DNA of 50,464 nucleotides from Gammaproteobacteria bacterium (GCA_029287575.1 JARFQW010000074.1:1-50464), one strand, 5' to 3'; positions 32,714 to 41,966 are shown, counted from the first letter of the stretch. Notes: generated by a model not told the origin, from the letters alone. Numbers and translations: made by a program.

Positions 32714-34300
32714 TCAGGGGGCGGCATGCACCGGCCGGAGGTCCGCGGGGCGCAGACCGGCGGCCAGCAGCGCGAGCAGATACACCCCCAGTCCGGCAAT
32801 GACACACACAGCCAGGCGGCCCGCCCGGCCCAGGGCATCGGCTGCCAGCCAGGCATCCAGCCCGCCGGCCAGCCAGACCAGCAGCAGGGCCATGCTGACG
32901 TTGGCCAGCAGGGACTGGAGCGCCAGCTTTCCCCAGCCGCCGAGCGGGCGATAAACACCGTCGCGCCGGAGACCCCGAAACAGCAGGCCGGCGTTGAGCA
33001 CGGCCGCCATTCCGGTGGCCAGGGCGAGGCCCGCGTGGGCCCCGGCAATGCCGGCGCGCATCATCGGGACGACGATGGCGACGTTCAGGACGATATTGGC
33101 AAGCAGCGAGACAATGCTGATCTTCACCGGGGTCCTGGTGTCCTGGCGCGCGAAGTACCCCGGCGCCAGCACCTTGACGAGAGTAAATGCCACCAGCCCC
33201 ACGGCATAAGCCATCACCGACAGGCGCGTCATCTCGGCGTTTCCGGGCACCGCGAACTCGCCGTAGTTGAACAGGGTGGCGACCAGCGGACCGGCGAGAA
33301 CGAACAGGGCCACGGCGGCGGGTACGGCGATGAGGATCACCAGCCGCAGCGCCCAGTCGAGGGTGGCGGAAAACTCGTCGGGGGATTTCTCGGCATGTTT
33401 TCTCGACAGGCCCGGCAGAATCACGGTGGACAACGCAATGGCGAAGATGCCCAGCGGGAACTCCAGCAGGCGATCGGAATAATAGAGCCAGCTGATACTG
33501 CCGGTGACCAGAAACGACGCGATGATGCGATCGATGATGATGTTGATCTGTGCCACCGACGAGCCGATGATCGCCGGCAGCATCAGGTTCAGGATCTTGT
33601 TGACGCCCGGATGCCGCCAGCCCCAGCGGGGCCGGGGCAGCAGGTGCAGCCGCCTCAGAAACGGCAGCTGGAATGCCAGCTGCACGAGCCCGGCAACGAA
33701 CACCCCCACGGCCAGAGCCATGATGGGCTCATCGAAATGCGGTGCCAGCCACAGCGCCGCGGAGATCAGCACGAGATTCAAAAGCACCGGGGTGAATGCG
33801 GGGACGCCGAAGCGGCCCCAGGTGTTCAGGATGGCGCCGGCGAGCGCTGTCAGGGAAATGAACAGGAGATAGGGAAAGGTCAGCCGGAGCATGTCCGAGG
33901 CCAGCGCGTGCTTCTCGGGCTCCTGGGCAAAGCCGGGCGCGAAAACGAGGATCAGCACGGGGGCGATCACGATGCCCAGCGCGGTGAGGGCCACGAGGAT
34001 CGCTCCCAGCGTCCCGGTGACCCGGTCGATAAGCTCGCGGACCTCGGCCTCGGAACGGGTGCTCTGATACTCCGACAGCACCGGCACGAAGGCCTGGGAA
34101 AATGCGCCCTCGGCGAACAGGCGGCGCAGAAAATTGGGGATCTGAAAGGCGACGACGAACACGTCCATGCCCGTGCCGGCGCCGAAGGCGCGGGCGAAGA
34201 CCACGTCGCGGAGAAAGCCCAGGATCCGGGAGGCCAGGGTATTGCCGCCCACGACGCTCGTGGAGCGCAGCAGGCTGGGGCGGGCGTCCTTGCGGCTCAT
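32714..34300 (-). CDS. murJ: lipid II flippase MurJ
   Basis: A 528-residue MOP-superfamily membrane protein with about 14 helices. The N-terminus has the MurJ hallmark SVVGGNTLASRILGFLRDVVFARAFGAG and AFQIPNFLRRLFAEGAFSQAFVPVL. The central LYYSDRLLEFPLGIFAIALSTVILPGLS is also typical. It flips the peptidoglycan precursor lipid II across the inner membrane and is essential. The ATG at 34300 has no ribosome binding site; TATGAT (34314-34309) is eight bases upstream, suggesting a leaderless message from its own promoter. It is convergent with the epimerase; the 112 bases to hisIE hold no clear terminator, so read-through from the his operon is possible. Confidence 0.95.
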   Translation of the reverse strand: MSRKDARPSLLRSTSVVGGNTLASRILGFLRDVVFARAFGAGTGMDVFVVAFQIPNFLRRLFAEGAFSQAFVPVLSEYQSTRSEAEVRELIDRVTGTLGAILVALTALGIVIAPVLILVFAPGFAQEPEKHALASDMLRLTFPYLLFISLTALAGAILNTWGRFGVPAFTPVLLNLVLISAALWLAPHFDEPIMALAVGVFVAGLVQLAFQLPFLRRLHLLPRPRWGWRHPGVNKILNLMLPAIIGSSVAQINIIIDRIIASFLVTGSISWLYYSDRLLEFPLGIFAIALSTVILPGLSRKHAEKSPDEFSATLDWALRLVILIAVPAAVALFVLAGPLVATLFNYGEFAVPGNAEMTRLSVMAYAVGLVAFTLVKVLAPGYFARQDTRTPVKISIVSLLANIVLNVAIVVPMMRAGIAGAHAGLALATGMAAVLNAGLLFRGLRRDGVYRPLGGWGKLALQSLLANVSMALLLVWLAGGLDAWLAADALGRAGRLAVCVIAGLGVYLLALLAAGLRPADLRPVHAAP

Positions 34301-34412
34301 GCCGGCGGATCATACCGGGGCCGGCCGCGGTCGTCCCGTGTTTGTCCGCGACCCCGCGACCCGGATCCCACCGTCCGGTCCGGTATCGCCAGGCTCCGGT
34401 AGCGGTCGGCGG

Positions 34413-35027
34413 TCAGGATCTGTGGCGCTTCTCCAGCTGCCTGAGCACGTCACGCATGTCCAGGCCGTTGAGCTGCAACAGCACCTGCAGATGGAACAGG
34501 AGATCCGCGGATTCGTCGAGCAGCTCGGCCGCATCCCCGGCGGCCCCGGCCAGCGCCGTCTCGACCCCCTCCTCGCCAACCTTCTGCGCGGCGCGGCGCG
34601 CGCCGGCCTCCGCCAGCCGGGTGACATAGCTGTCCGCGGGGCGGTCTTCCAGCCTTCCGGCAATGATCTCGTCCAGCGCCCCGGCGAAACCCGCCACACC
34701 CGGCAGATCTTCCCCGAAGCAGCTGGTCCAGCCCTTGTGGCAGGTGGGGCCGGCGGGCCGGGCATCCACGAGCAGGGCATCGCCGTCACAGTCGGTGCGT
34801 ATGCCCGCGACCTCCAGCAGGTTGCCCGACGTTTCGCCTTTTTGCCAAAGCGCGCCCCGGGAGCGCGAGTGGAACGTCACCCGGCCGGAAGCCAGCGTCG
34901 CCCGGTAGGCCTTGACGCTCATGTAGCCCAGCATCAGGACCGCGCCGGTCACGTGATCCTGCACGATGGCCGGTATCAGACCGTCGCCCTTGTCGAAATC
35001 CAGGTCGCCTTCAGCCGGCGCTCTCAT
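34413..35027 (-). CDS. hisI: HisIE, phosphoribosyl-AMP cyclohydrolase / phosphoribosyl-ATP pyrophosphatase
   Basis: A 204-residue fused enzyme for steps two and three of histidine synthesis. The HisI half (about 1-115) has [31 protein letters not shown] and the zinc/magnesium-binding DCDGDALLV and CHKGWTSCF segments. The HisE half has [23 protein letters not shown] and [16 protein letters not shown]. Such HisIE fusions are usual in enterobacteria, while Pseudomonas has separate genes. The ATG at 35027 lies inside the hisF end (17-base overlap). It is the last gene of the his operon. Confidence 0.96.
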   Translation of the reverse strand: MRAPAEGDLDFDKGDGLIPAIVQDHVTGAVLMLGYMSVKAYRATLASGRVTFHSRSRGALWQKGETSGNLLEVAGIRTDCDGDALLVDARPAGPTCHKGWTSCFGEDLPGVAGFAGALDEIIAGRLEDRPADSYVTRLAEAGARRAAQKVGEEGVETALAGAAGDAAELLDESADLLFHLQVLLQLNGLDMRDVLRQLEKRHRS

Positions 35028-35790
35028 ATCGCACCTCTATACCCTCACCTGACAGCCAGGCCTTGAGTTCGGGAATCGGGATCTGGCCCGAGTGAAACAC
35101 GGTCGCCGCCAGAGCACCGTCCACGTCCGCCCGGCGGAATACTTCCAGGAAGTGCGTCATCTCCCCGGCACCGCCGGACGCAATGAGCGGCACATCGCAG
35201 ATCCCGCGGACCGCGACGAGCTGCTCCACGTCATAGCCGGAGCGCACCCCATCGGCATTCATGCAGTTCAATACGATCTCACCGGCGCCGCGCAGCTGCA
35301 CCTCGCGCACCCAGTCCAGGGTGGCGCGGCGGCCATAACGGGTTGCGTCCGGGTCGCCGGTGTGACTGGCAACCTGCCAGCCCGCATCCGTCGGATAACT
35401 GTCGATACCGATCACGACGCACTGGCTGCCGAAGCGCCGGGCCAGGGCGTCGATCAGGTCCGGGTTCTCCAGCGCCGGCGTGTTCACGGAGATCTTCTCC
35501 GCGCCGGCCGCCAGCACGGCCTCGGCGTCGGTGACGCTGCGGATACCGCCGGCCACCGAAAACGGGATATCGAGCACGGCCCCGACCCGGGCCACCCAGT
35601 CCCGATCCACGGACCGGCCCTGAGGACTGGCCGTGATGTCATAGAAGACCAGTTCGTCGGCGCCCTCGTCCCGGTAGCGCCGGGCGAGATCCAGTATGTC
35701 TCCCATGACCCGGTGGTCACGGAAATTCACGCCCTTGACCACCTGGCCGTCGCGAACATCCAGGCAGGGAATCAGGCGTTTGGCAAGAAT
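35011..35790 (-). CDS. hisF: HisF, imidazole glycerol phosphate synthase cyclase subunit (ATT start)
   Basis: A 259-residue (beta/alpha)8 barrel. Catalytic Asp11 (CLDVRDG) and Asp130 (VVIGIDS) have exactly the family numbering when the ATT at 35790 is used as start, giving (M)[11 protein letters not shown] as in E. coli. GAGGAGG lies seven bases before this ATT. No ATG, GTG or TTG lies near it; the next in-frame candidates would truncate the first strand or extend far into hisA. ATT is a rare bacterial start, known from infC. A sequencing error of ATG is the alternative. It uses ammonia from HisH to form imidazole glycerol phosphate and AICAR. It overlaps hisA by 19 bases and hisI by 17. Confidence 0.93.
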   Translation of the reverse strand: MLAKRLIPCLDVRDGQVVKGVNFRDHRVMGDILDLARRYRDEGADELVFYDITASPQGRSVDRDWVARVGAVLDIPFSVAGGIRSVTDAEAVLAAGAEKISVNTPALENPDLIDALARRFGSQCVVIGIDSYPTDAGWQVASHTGDPDATRYGRRATLDWVREVQLRGAGEIVLNCMNADGVRSGYDVEQLVAVRGICDVPLIASGGAGEMTHFLEVFRRADVDGALAATVFHSGQIPIPELKAWLSGEGIEVRYESAG

Positions 35791-36509
35791 GGCCCGGCCT
35801 CCTCTTCGGTAATCGCGCCCTCCAGCAGGGCCCTTCCGACGATAGCCGCACTGGCGCCGGTCGCAGCCAGCGCCTCCAGGTCCGCCGCCCCGCGCACGCC
35901 GCCCGAGGCCTGCCAGCGAATGTCGGGCCGGGCCCTCACACACTCCGCATAAAAATCCACGTTGGGGCCGGCCATGGCGCCGTCGCGGGCCACATCGGTA
36001 CACAGAACATGCACCGGTGAGCTGTCGCCGTAGTCATCCAGGAGGGTCCAGAGGTCTGTTCCGGCGGATTCCGTCCAGCCCCGGCTCCTGAGCTGTGGCA
36101 CGCCGTCCTCCAGGGCCACGTCGAGGGCGAGAACCACACGGCCGGGCCCGAACCCGTTGAGCCAGCTGGCGACCTTCGCCGGCTGCTCCATGGCCGTGCT
36201 GCCCACAACCACCCGGCCGGCGCCGGCATCCAGCCAGAAGGAGACGTCCCCCTCCCGGCGGATGCCGCCGGCCACCTGCAGGCGGCCCGGATGATTGGTC
36301 ACCAGGGTTTCGATCAGGCTGGCGTTGGTGCCCACCCCGTCCCGGGCCCCGTCGAGATCCACCACGTGCACCCAGTCGGCGCCCATCGCCAGGTACCGGG
36401 CGGCCAGATCCTCGGCATTCTCGGGATAATCGGTGCGCGCGTCGTAGCGTCCCTGGTGCAGGCGCACGACGCGCCCGTCCTTCAGGTCGATGGCGGGTAT
36501 CAGTTCCAT
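35772..36509 (-). CDS. hisA: HisA, ProFAR isomerase
   Basis: A 245-residue (beta/alpha)8 barrel isomerising ProFAR to PRFAR, the substrate of HisF-His[21 protein letters not shown] places the catalytic Asp8 as usual. [22 protein letters not shown] and the second-half [14 protein letters not shown] motifs are intact. The ATG at 36509 overlaps the hisH stop by ten bases. Its own end overlaps hisF, and its last codons contain the hisF ribosome binding site. Confidence 0.96.
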   Translation of the reverse strand: MELIPAIDLKDGRVVRLHQGRYDARTDYPENAEDLAARYLAMGADWVHVVDLDGARDGVGTNASLIETLVTNHPGRLQVAGGIRREGDVSFWLDAGAGRVVVGSTAMEQPAKVASWLNGFGPGRVVLALDVALEDGVPQLRSRGWTESAGTDLWTLLDDYGDSSPVHVLCTDVARDGAMAGPNVDFYAECVRARPDIRWQASGGVRGAADLEALAATGASAAIVGRALLEGAITEEEAGPFLPNA

Positions 36510-37120
36510 GCCGCGGCCTCCAGAAAGTTGCGCAAGAGTCTCGCCCCCCAGGATCCGGAGCGTTCGGGATGAAACTGGGTGCCGGCAAAATTGTCCTGCC
36601 CGGCGACGGCGGTGAACGGCACTCCGTATTGGCAGGCGCCCAGTGTCCCGGGCCCGACGGGCACGGCGAAACTGTGCACGAAATAGAAGTGGCTGGCATC
36701 GGGAATGCCGTCGAACAGAGCCAGGCCACCGGGGCCGGACTGGGCGGCCACCCGGACCCGGTTCCAGCCCATGTGAGGAACCGGCCGGCCCGGCGCCGCC
36801 GCAAACCGCCGGGCACTGCCGGGAAGGATGCCCAGGCATTCGATCCCCCCGTCCTCCTCCGAACCCTCGAACAACAGCTGCATGCCCAGGCAGATGCCGA
36901 GCACCGGCTGCTCCAGCGAGCGGATGACCGGCACGAGACCGGCGGCCTCCAGCCGGGCCATGGCATCGGCCGCCGCACCGACACCCGGCAGCAGGACCCG
37001 GTCCGCTGACTGGATCGTGGCTGCATCGGCGGTCACTTCGCCGTCGTGACCGAGCCGCGTCAGCGCATGCCGGACCGAGGCGATGTTCGCCCCGCCCGAG
37101 TCGATGACCGCGATTTTCAA
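36500..37120 (-). CDS. hisH: HisH, glutamine amidotransferase subunit (TTG start)
   Basis: A 206-residue class I glutaminase supplying ammonia to HisF. The triad is Cys77 (GICLGMQLLF), His184 and Glu186 (TQFHPERSG). The oxyanion PGVGA segment (45-49) is present. TTG 37120 is used: it gives MKIAVIDSGGAN, the family start, and GGGAG lies six bases upstream. No ATG is suitably placed. It follows hisB by 31 bases. Confidence 0.95.
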   Translation of the reverse strand: MKIAVIDSGGANIASVRHALTRLGHDGEVTADAATIQSADRVLLPGVGAAADAMARLEAAGLVPVIRSLEQPVLGICLGMQLLFEGSEEDGGIECLGILPGSARRFAAAPGRPVPHMGWNRVRVAAQSGPGGLALFDGIPDASHFYFVHSFAVPVGPGTLGACQYGVPFTAVAGQDNFAGTQFHPERSGSWGARLLRNFLEAAAWN

Positions 37121-37151
37121 GACGCGCTCCCGCGCTTCGCTGGCCGCGTTC

Positions 37152-38222
37152 TCATGCCAGCACGCCTTTCGTGGACGGTATCTCACCACCCTCCAGGCGC
37201 ACTGCGTCCCGCAGGGCCCGGCCCAGGGCCTTGAAGCTGCCCTCGACCATGTGGTGGGCGTTTTCCCCGGTCACCTTCACGTGAATGGACGCGCCGAGGC
37301 TGTCCGCAAGCGACCGGAAGAAATGCGGGACCATCTCCGTGGGCAGCTCGCCGACCCGGTCCCTGGGCAGGGTTCCCTCGAACACCGCATAGGGGCGGCC
37401 GCCCAGGTCCAGGGCGATCCGGGCCAGGGTCTCGTCCATCGGCAGCACGAAACCGTAACGGCCGATACCGCGTTTCTCGCCAAGGGCCTCTCTGAGCGAC
37501 TGGCCGAGCGCGAGGGCGACGTCTTCCACCGTGTGGTGCTCGTCCACCTCGAGATCGCCCCGGCAATTCACCGTCAGCGCAATGCCGCCATGGCGGGCCA
37601 CCTGCTCGAGCATGTGATCGTAGTAACCGATACCGGTGGCAATGGAGACCGGGCCGCCGGCATCCAGGTCAACGGCCACCTCGATGTCGGTTTCCTTCGT
37701 GCGCCGCCGTACACGCCCGCGGCGCACACCCGACAGGATGTGCGTGGCGACTGCCTCCCAGCTCTCCCCGTCCGGACCGACACGCAGCCCATGGATACCC
37801 AGGTTCGCGGCCAGGTCGAGATCCGTCTGCCGGTCGCCGATGACGAAGCTGCGCTGCAGGTCCGGCGGATTCTCCAGGAGAAACCGGGTCAGCAGGCCCG
37901 TCCGCGGCTTGCGGCAGTCACAGCCGTCAGCCTCGAAATGCGGGCAGAAGAACTCGGCGTCGAATTGGATACCCTGGGAGGCGAACAAGGCATTGATGAA
38001 CGCGTGGACGGGAGCAAAATCGGCCTCGGGGAACGCGTCGGTGCCGCGACCGTCCTGGTTGCTGACAACCACGAACCGGTAGCCGGCATCCCGCAGCCGA
38101 AGCAGCGCCGGAATCACGCCCGCGGTCAGGCGCACTTTTTCGAAGGCATCCACCTGTTCATCGGGCGGCTCATCGACGAGTGTGCCGTCCCGGTCGATGA
38201 ACAGGTACGGGGTCCTAGACAT
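37152..38222 (-). CDS. hisB: HisB, histidinol-phosphatase / imidazoleglycerol-phosphate dehydratase
   Basis: A 356-residue bifunctional enzyme. The N-terminal HAD phosphatase has FIDRDGTLVDEPP (Asp10, Asp12), VVSNQDGRGT and a zinc site CPHFEADGCDCRKP. From about residue 165 the dehydratase has ETDIEVAVDLDAGG, YYDHMLEQVARHGG, DEHHTVEDVALALGQ and FFRSLADSLGASIHVKVTGENAHHMVEGSFKALGRAL; both metal-binding histidine clusters are present. The fused form is typical of enterobacteria and some other gammaproteobacteria, not of Pseudomonas. Its start overlaps the hisC end by eight bases. Confidence 0.96.
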   Translation of the reverse strand: MSRTPYLFIDRDGTLVDEPPDEQVDAFEKVRLTAGVIPALLRLRDAGYRFVVVSNQDGRGTDAFPEADFAPVHAFINALFASQGIQFDAEFFCPHFEADGCDCRKPRTGLLTRFLLENPPDLQRSFVIGDRQTDLDLAANLGIHGLRVGPDGESWEAVATHILSGVRRGRVRRRTKETDIEVAVDLDAGGPVSIATGIGYYDHMLEQVARHGGIALTVNCRGDLEVDEHHTVEDVALALGQSLREALGEKRGIGRYGFVLPMDETLARIALDLGGRPYAVFEGTLPRDRVGELPTEMVPHFFRSLADSLGASIHVKVTGENAHHMVEGSFKALGRALRDAVRLEGGEIPSTKGVLA

Positions 38223-39303
38223 GCACGGCCTCCGTCAGAGCGGCGATGACACGCTCGTTTTCACTCTCGCTGCCCACCGTGATCCGCACGCAGCCGGCGA
38301 GCCCCGGCTGGCGGCTGAAGTCCCGGACCAGGATGCCGGCCCGGGAGCAGCTATCCACGGCGGCCTCGGCATCGCCAAAACGCACCAGCACAAAATTCCC
38401 CTCACTCGGATACACCTCCAGCACGCCGGGCATGCGGGCCAGCGCGCGAGCCAGCGAACCTCGGCGGGCGACGATGTCCGCCGCCCGCGCGCGGGCCTCG
38501 ACCAGGGCCGCCGGCGTAGTCATTCGCAGGGCCGCCTCCACGCACGGGGACGGCAGCAGGTACGGCGGCAGCAGGGCCCGCAACAGGGCCACCGTCTCCG
38601 GCGGACCCACCAGCGCGCCGACGCGGGCGCCGGCCATACCGTAGGCCTTGGACAAGGTCCGCAGCACCAGCAGCTCTCCGTCGGCGGCGCGCCGCGACAG
38701 TCCGGAGCCGCCGGAAAACTCCTGGTAGGCCTCGTCCACGACCACGATCGCACGAGAGCCCACGCGCTCGAGCAGCGCGTCCAGCGCGCCCGTCGCCTGA
38801 CGGTTGCCCGTCGGGTTGTTCGGCGAACACACGAACACGAGTTTCACGGGCATGCTGTCGGCGCCGGTGCTGACCGCTTCGCTCAGCCCTTCCACATCCA
38901 GGCCGAAAGGTGACTCCGGCGACTGCACGAGGGGCACATCGACCACGCCGGCCCCCTGGACCCTCGCCGCCACCTGATACATGCCGAAGGTGGGCGAAGA
39001 GATCGCCACGGCATCACGGCCTGCCAGGCAAAAGGCCCGCACGAGGACGTCGATCGCGTCATCGCTGCCACGGGTTGGCAGTACCGACTCCGGCGGCACC
39101 CGGTAGAGCCTGCCCAGCCGTTCGACGAGCAGCGCGGGCATCGGGTCGGGGTAGCGGTTGAGGCCGACGTCGGAATGGTCCCAGTCCCGCCGCCAGGACA
39201 CTTCGTTGGCGTGCAGGCGAACCGCGTTCTTGTCGGGTGCCGCGGCCGAGTAGGCCTTGAAGCCGGCGAGATCCGGGCGCAGCAGATTCAGCTGCCAGCT
39301 CAC
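38215..39303 (-). CDS. hisC: HisC, histidinol-phosphate aminotransferase
   Basis: A 362-residue PLP fold-type I aminotransferase. The PLP lysine is Lys219 in RTLSKAYGMAGARVG. VRLHANE near the start, CSPNNPTGN (159-167) and VVDEAYQEF (188-196) are the usual motifs. It transfers an amino group from glutamate to imidazole acetol phosphate. The GTG start at 39303 overlaps the hisD stop in a GTGA junction, so translation is coupled. Confidence 0.95.
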   Translation of the reverse strand: MSWQLNLLRPDLAGFKAYSAAAPDKNAVRLHANEVSWRRDWDHSDVGLNRYPDPMPALLVERLGRLYRVPPESVLPTRGSDDAIDVLVRAFCLAGRDAVAISSPTFGMYQVAARVQGAGVVDVPLVQSPESPFGLDVEGLSEAVSTGADSMPVKLVFVCSPNNPTGNRQATGALDALLERVGSRAIVVVDEAYQEFSGGSGLSRRAADGELLVLRTLSKAYGMAGARVGALVGPPETVALLRALLPPYLLPSPCVEAALRMTTPAALVEARARAADIVARRGSLARALARMPGVLEVYPSEGNFVLVRFGDAEAAVDSCSRAGILVRDFSRQPGLAGCVRITVGSESENERVIAALTEAVHV

Positions 39304-40643
39304 GATTCCGCGTCTCCCTCGCCGATCCGGACGATGACCGCCCGGGCGTGTGCTTCCAGCCCTTCTAGCCGGGCCAGCGTGACCGCCGTGGGGCCGAGTT
39401 CTTCGAGACCCTGCAGCGTCACTTCCTGGACCGAGATCCGGCGCTGGAAGTCAGCCAGTCCGAGACCGCTCCAGGCCTTGGCATAGCCATAGGTCGGCAG
39501 CACGTGGTTGGTGCCGCTGCAGTAGTCACCCAGGGACTCCGGGGCGTAGTGGCCGAGAAACACCGAACCCGCGACCCGGATGCTCCCCGTCCAGCGACGG
39601 GCGTCATCCACGGCCAGGATCAGGTGCTCCGGCCCGTAGGAATTGGAGACCACGAGGGCCTGTTCCAGGCTGTCGACAACCAGCATCCGGGAGTTCGCTA
39701 TGGCCTGGGCGGCGATGTCCCTGCGCGGCAGGGAGGCCAGCTGAAAATCGACCTCCTCCGCCACGGTGTCCGCAAGCCCCCTGGACGGCGTGACCAGCAA
39801 CACCTGGCTGTCGGGGCCGTGTTCAGCCTGGGAGAGCAGATCGGCTGCCACGGCCGACGGATCCGCCGAGTCGTCGGCGATGACCAGCACCTCGGAGGGA
39901 CCCGCCGGAAGGTCGAGGGCAGCCCCGTCCGGATCGAGGGAGACCTGCAGCTTGGCTTCCGTGACCCACGCGTTGCCGGGACCGAAGATCTTGTCGCAGG
40001 AAGGGATGGACTCGGTCCCGTAGGCCATGGCGGCCACCGCCTGGGCGCCCCCCACGGCGTAGACCTCCTCCACGCCGCAGTACCGGGCAGCCACCAGGAC
40101 ACTCGGATCCGGCAGGCCGTCGGCGCCCGGCGGCGAACAGATGATCCGCCGCTCGCAGTCGGCGATACGGGCCGGAACCGCGAGCATGATCACCGCGGAC
40201 GGCAGCGGCGCGCTCCCGGCGGGAACATAGAGTCCCACCCGGCCGATGGCCCGGATGACGGTGCTGCAGCGCACGCCGGGGGCGGTCTGGACGACTGGCG
40301 GTTCGTAGCGCTGCGCCTCGTGAAAGGTGGTGACCGTGTCGATCGCGCGGCGGATCGCGGCGCGCTGGACTTCCGTCAGGCTGGCCTCGGCCGCGTCAAA
40401 GGCATCAGCCGGCACCCGGAGGGCGGCCGGTCGCACGCCGTCTAGCCGCTCGGTCAGTTCGGCAAGCGCCGCATCGCCGCCGGCCCGCACCGAGGCGATG
40501 ATCCGGGCGGTCTCGCGCCGACGTTCGTCGCTGACGCCCTGGGGCGGGCGCGCCAGCGCCGCCCGGCGCTGGCCGCTGTCGAGTCCCTGCCAGTCGAGGA
40601 TCGCCAGAGCTCCTGCCGGAGCGTTCCGCGCTTGTGTGCTCAT
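39300..40643 (-). CDS. hisD: HisD, histidinol dehydrogenase
   Basis: A 447-residue zinc enzyme that oxidises histidinol twice to histidine with NAD. GLYVPAGSAPLPSAVIML, VYAVGGAQAVAAMAYGTESIPSCDKIFGPGN, LPAGPSEVLVIADD, YGPEHLIL (catalytic His region) and DYCSGTNHVLPTYG are all in order. The length is near the E. coli 434. The start ATG 40643 overlaps the hisG stop as ATGA. It is the last biosynthetic step, second gene after the regulator and hisG. Confidence 0.97.
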   Translation of the reverse strand: MSTQARNAPAGALAILDWQGLDSGQRRAALARPPQGVSDERRRETARIIASVRAGGDAALAELTERLDGVRPAALRVPADAFDAAEASLTEVQRAAIRRAIDTVTTFHEAQRYEPPVVQTAPGVRCSTVIRAIGRVGLYVPAGSAPLPSAVIMLAVPARIADCERRIICSPPGADGLPDPSVLVAARYCGVEEVYAVGGAQAVAAMAYGTESIPSCDKIFGPGNAWVTEAKLQVSLDPDGAALDLPAGPSEVLVIADDSADPSAVAADLLSQAEHGPDSQVLLVTPSRGLADTVAEEVDFQLASLPRRDIAAQAIANSRMLVVDSLEQALVVSNSYGPEHLILAVDDARRWTGSIRVAGSVFLGHYAPESLGDYCSGTNHVLPTYGYAKAWSGLGLADFQRRISVQEVTLQGLEELGPTAVTLARLEGLEAHARAVIVRIGEGDAES

Positions 40644-41509
40644 GCCAGCATTTTCTCCACCGGGAGCACGAGAATCGATGTCGCCCCGGCGCCTTTCAGG
40701 CGTTCGAGAGTTTCCCAGAACACCGTTTCAGAGCAAACCGCGTGCACCGCGACCTTGTCGTCGAGTCCTTCCAACGGCATGAGCGTGGGCGCTTCGCTGC
40801 CCGGCAGCAGGTCACGGATTTCATCCAGTGCCGCCCGGGGCGCATGCAGCATGATGTACTTGCTGCCGCGCACCCGCAGAACGCCCTCGATGCGGCTGAT
40901 CATGCGCTGGGCCCAGGCCGAGTGGGCCTGCGGCGCCGCGAGCAGGGCCGCCTGGCTTTCCAGGACGATCGTGGTTTCCTCCAGGTCATTGGCCGCCAGG
41001 GTTGATCCGGTGGAAACCAGGTCACAGATCACGTCCGCCCGGCCCAGGCGCGGGGCAATCTCCACGGCCCCGGAAAGCGTCACCACACTGGCGTCCACGC
41101 CCTGCTCGTCCAGCCAGCGGCTGAGAATCCTCGGGTACGTGGTGGCGATTCGCCGCCCCGCCAGCGACACCGGTCCGTCCCAGCTTTCGCCGCGGGGGAC
41201 GGCGATCGACAGGCGGCAGCGACCGAAGTCCATGTCCACGGCCTTGCGCACGCCGTCTTCGGGGTTCGACTTCTCGAGAAAGACATTCAGTCCGACAATG
41301 CCCAGATCGCAGACACCCTCGGCCAGCAACTGGGGTATGTCGTCGTCCCGTACCAAAAGGACATCCACCGGCATGTTCTCGCCGTAGCAGATGAGCTGAT
41401 CCCGTCCCCGGCTGTAAGTCAGGCCGCAGGTTTCCAGCAGGTGCAGCGAGTTCTCCGTCAGGCGGCCGGATTTCTGCACGGCGATTTTCAGACGCGGTTC
41501 TTGTTCCAA
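40640..41509 (-). CDS. hisG: HisG, ATP phosphoribosyltransferase, long form (TTG start)
   Basis: A 289-residue enzyme, committed step of histidine synthesis. RLKIAVQKSGRLTENSLHLLETCG, VRDDDIPQLLAEGVCDLGIVGLNV and DVICDLVSTGSTLAANDL are typical. The length includes the C-terminal ACT-like domain (from about 220, ending TSILVLPVEKML) that binds histidine for feedback inhibition, so no HisZ is needed. TTG 41509 is used: GGAG lies six bases upstream and the protein then begins MEQEPRLKIA, close to family length. It is preceded by the TrpR-like regulator by 62 bases. Confidence 0.94.
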   Translation of the reverse strand: MEQEPRLKIAVQKSGRLTENSLHLLETCGLTYSRGRDQLICYGENMPVDVLLVRDDDIPQLLAEGVCDLGIVGLNVFLEKSNPEDGVRKAVDMDFGRCRLSIAVPRGESWDGPVSLAGRRIATTYPRILSRWLDEQGVDASVVTLSGAVEIAPRLGRADVICDLVSTGSTLAANDLEETTIVLESQAALLAAPQAHSAWAQRMISRIEGVLRVRGSKYIMLHAPRAALDEIRDLLPGSEAPTLMPLEGLDDKVAVHAVCSETVFWETLERLKGAGATSILVLPVEKMLA

Positions 41510-41571
41510 GAGGTTCTCCGACAGCCGCGCACTCAGCGGCGGCACAGGGGATGGGTGGATGAGGACGCGGG

Positions 41572-41877
41572 CTAGTCGCGCAGACGGCCGGCCACGAGCT
41601 GATAACCCCCGTGGCCGTGGTCCAGAAACCGCGCGACCCGGCCGATGGTCGTGACGCTGACGCCGGTCAGTTCGTTGATTTCCCGGTACGGCCGCCCCTC
41701 CCGGAGCAGCGCGACCACGCACCAGCGATCGGCCAGGGCTTCCAGTTCGGCCGGTGTGCAAAGATCGCGCAGGAACACCTCGGCCTCGGCGGCGTTTTCC
41801 AGGAGGCTTACCGCCTCGAACAACGCGGCTTCACAGCGGGCCTGCTCGTCGGCCGGACGCGGATCACGGGTCTTCAT
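41572..41877 (-). CDS. TrpR/YerC-YecD-family regulator at the head of the his operon
   Basis: A 101-residue all-helical protein with the Trp repressor fold: LRDLCTPAELEALADRWCVVALLREG (about 37-62), then the helix-turn-helix YREINELTGVSVTTIGRVARFL (about 64-85) and HGHGGYQLV. YerC/YecD-type proteins match this length and pattern. A related gene named hisR precedes hisG in Xanthomonas, as I recall, and acts as a histidine-responsive repressor. The position here, first gene before hisG with a palindrome upstream, fits local control of the operon. The start ATG 41877 has only GAGGG at 12 bases. Confidence 0.86.
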   Translation of the reverse strand: MKTRDPRPADEQARCEAALFEAVSLLENAAEAEVFLRDLCTPAELEALADRWCVVALLREGRPYREINELTGVSVTTIGRVARFLDHGHGGYQLVAGRLRD

Positions 41878-41942
41878 CGAACTTCAGTGCCCTCGCAGGC
41901 CCCGGGGCGTCGGGCACAAGGTGCCGGACAGGCGGGTCAGTG

Positions 41943-41966
41943 AATGTATTAGCACGTTAATACATT
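41943..41966. promoter_or_regulatory. palindromic operator AATGTATTA-N6-TAATACATT
   Basis: A perfect 9-bp inverted repeat with a 6-base spacer (GCACGT) lies 65 bases before the TrpR-like gene, in an AT-rich island of an otherwise GC-rich divergent region toward rpsT. It is the best candidate binding site for that regulator, and its AT-rich half-sites could also supply a -10 element. TrpR operators are also palindromes of similar size. No other copy was seen in the window. Confidence 0.65.
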
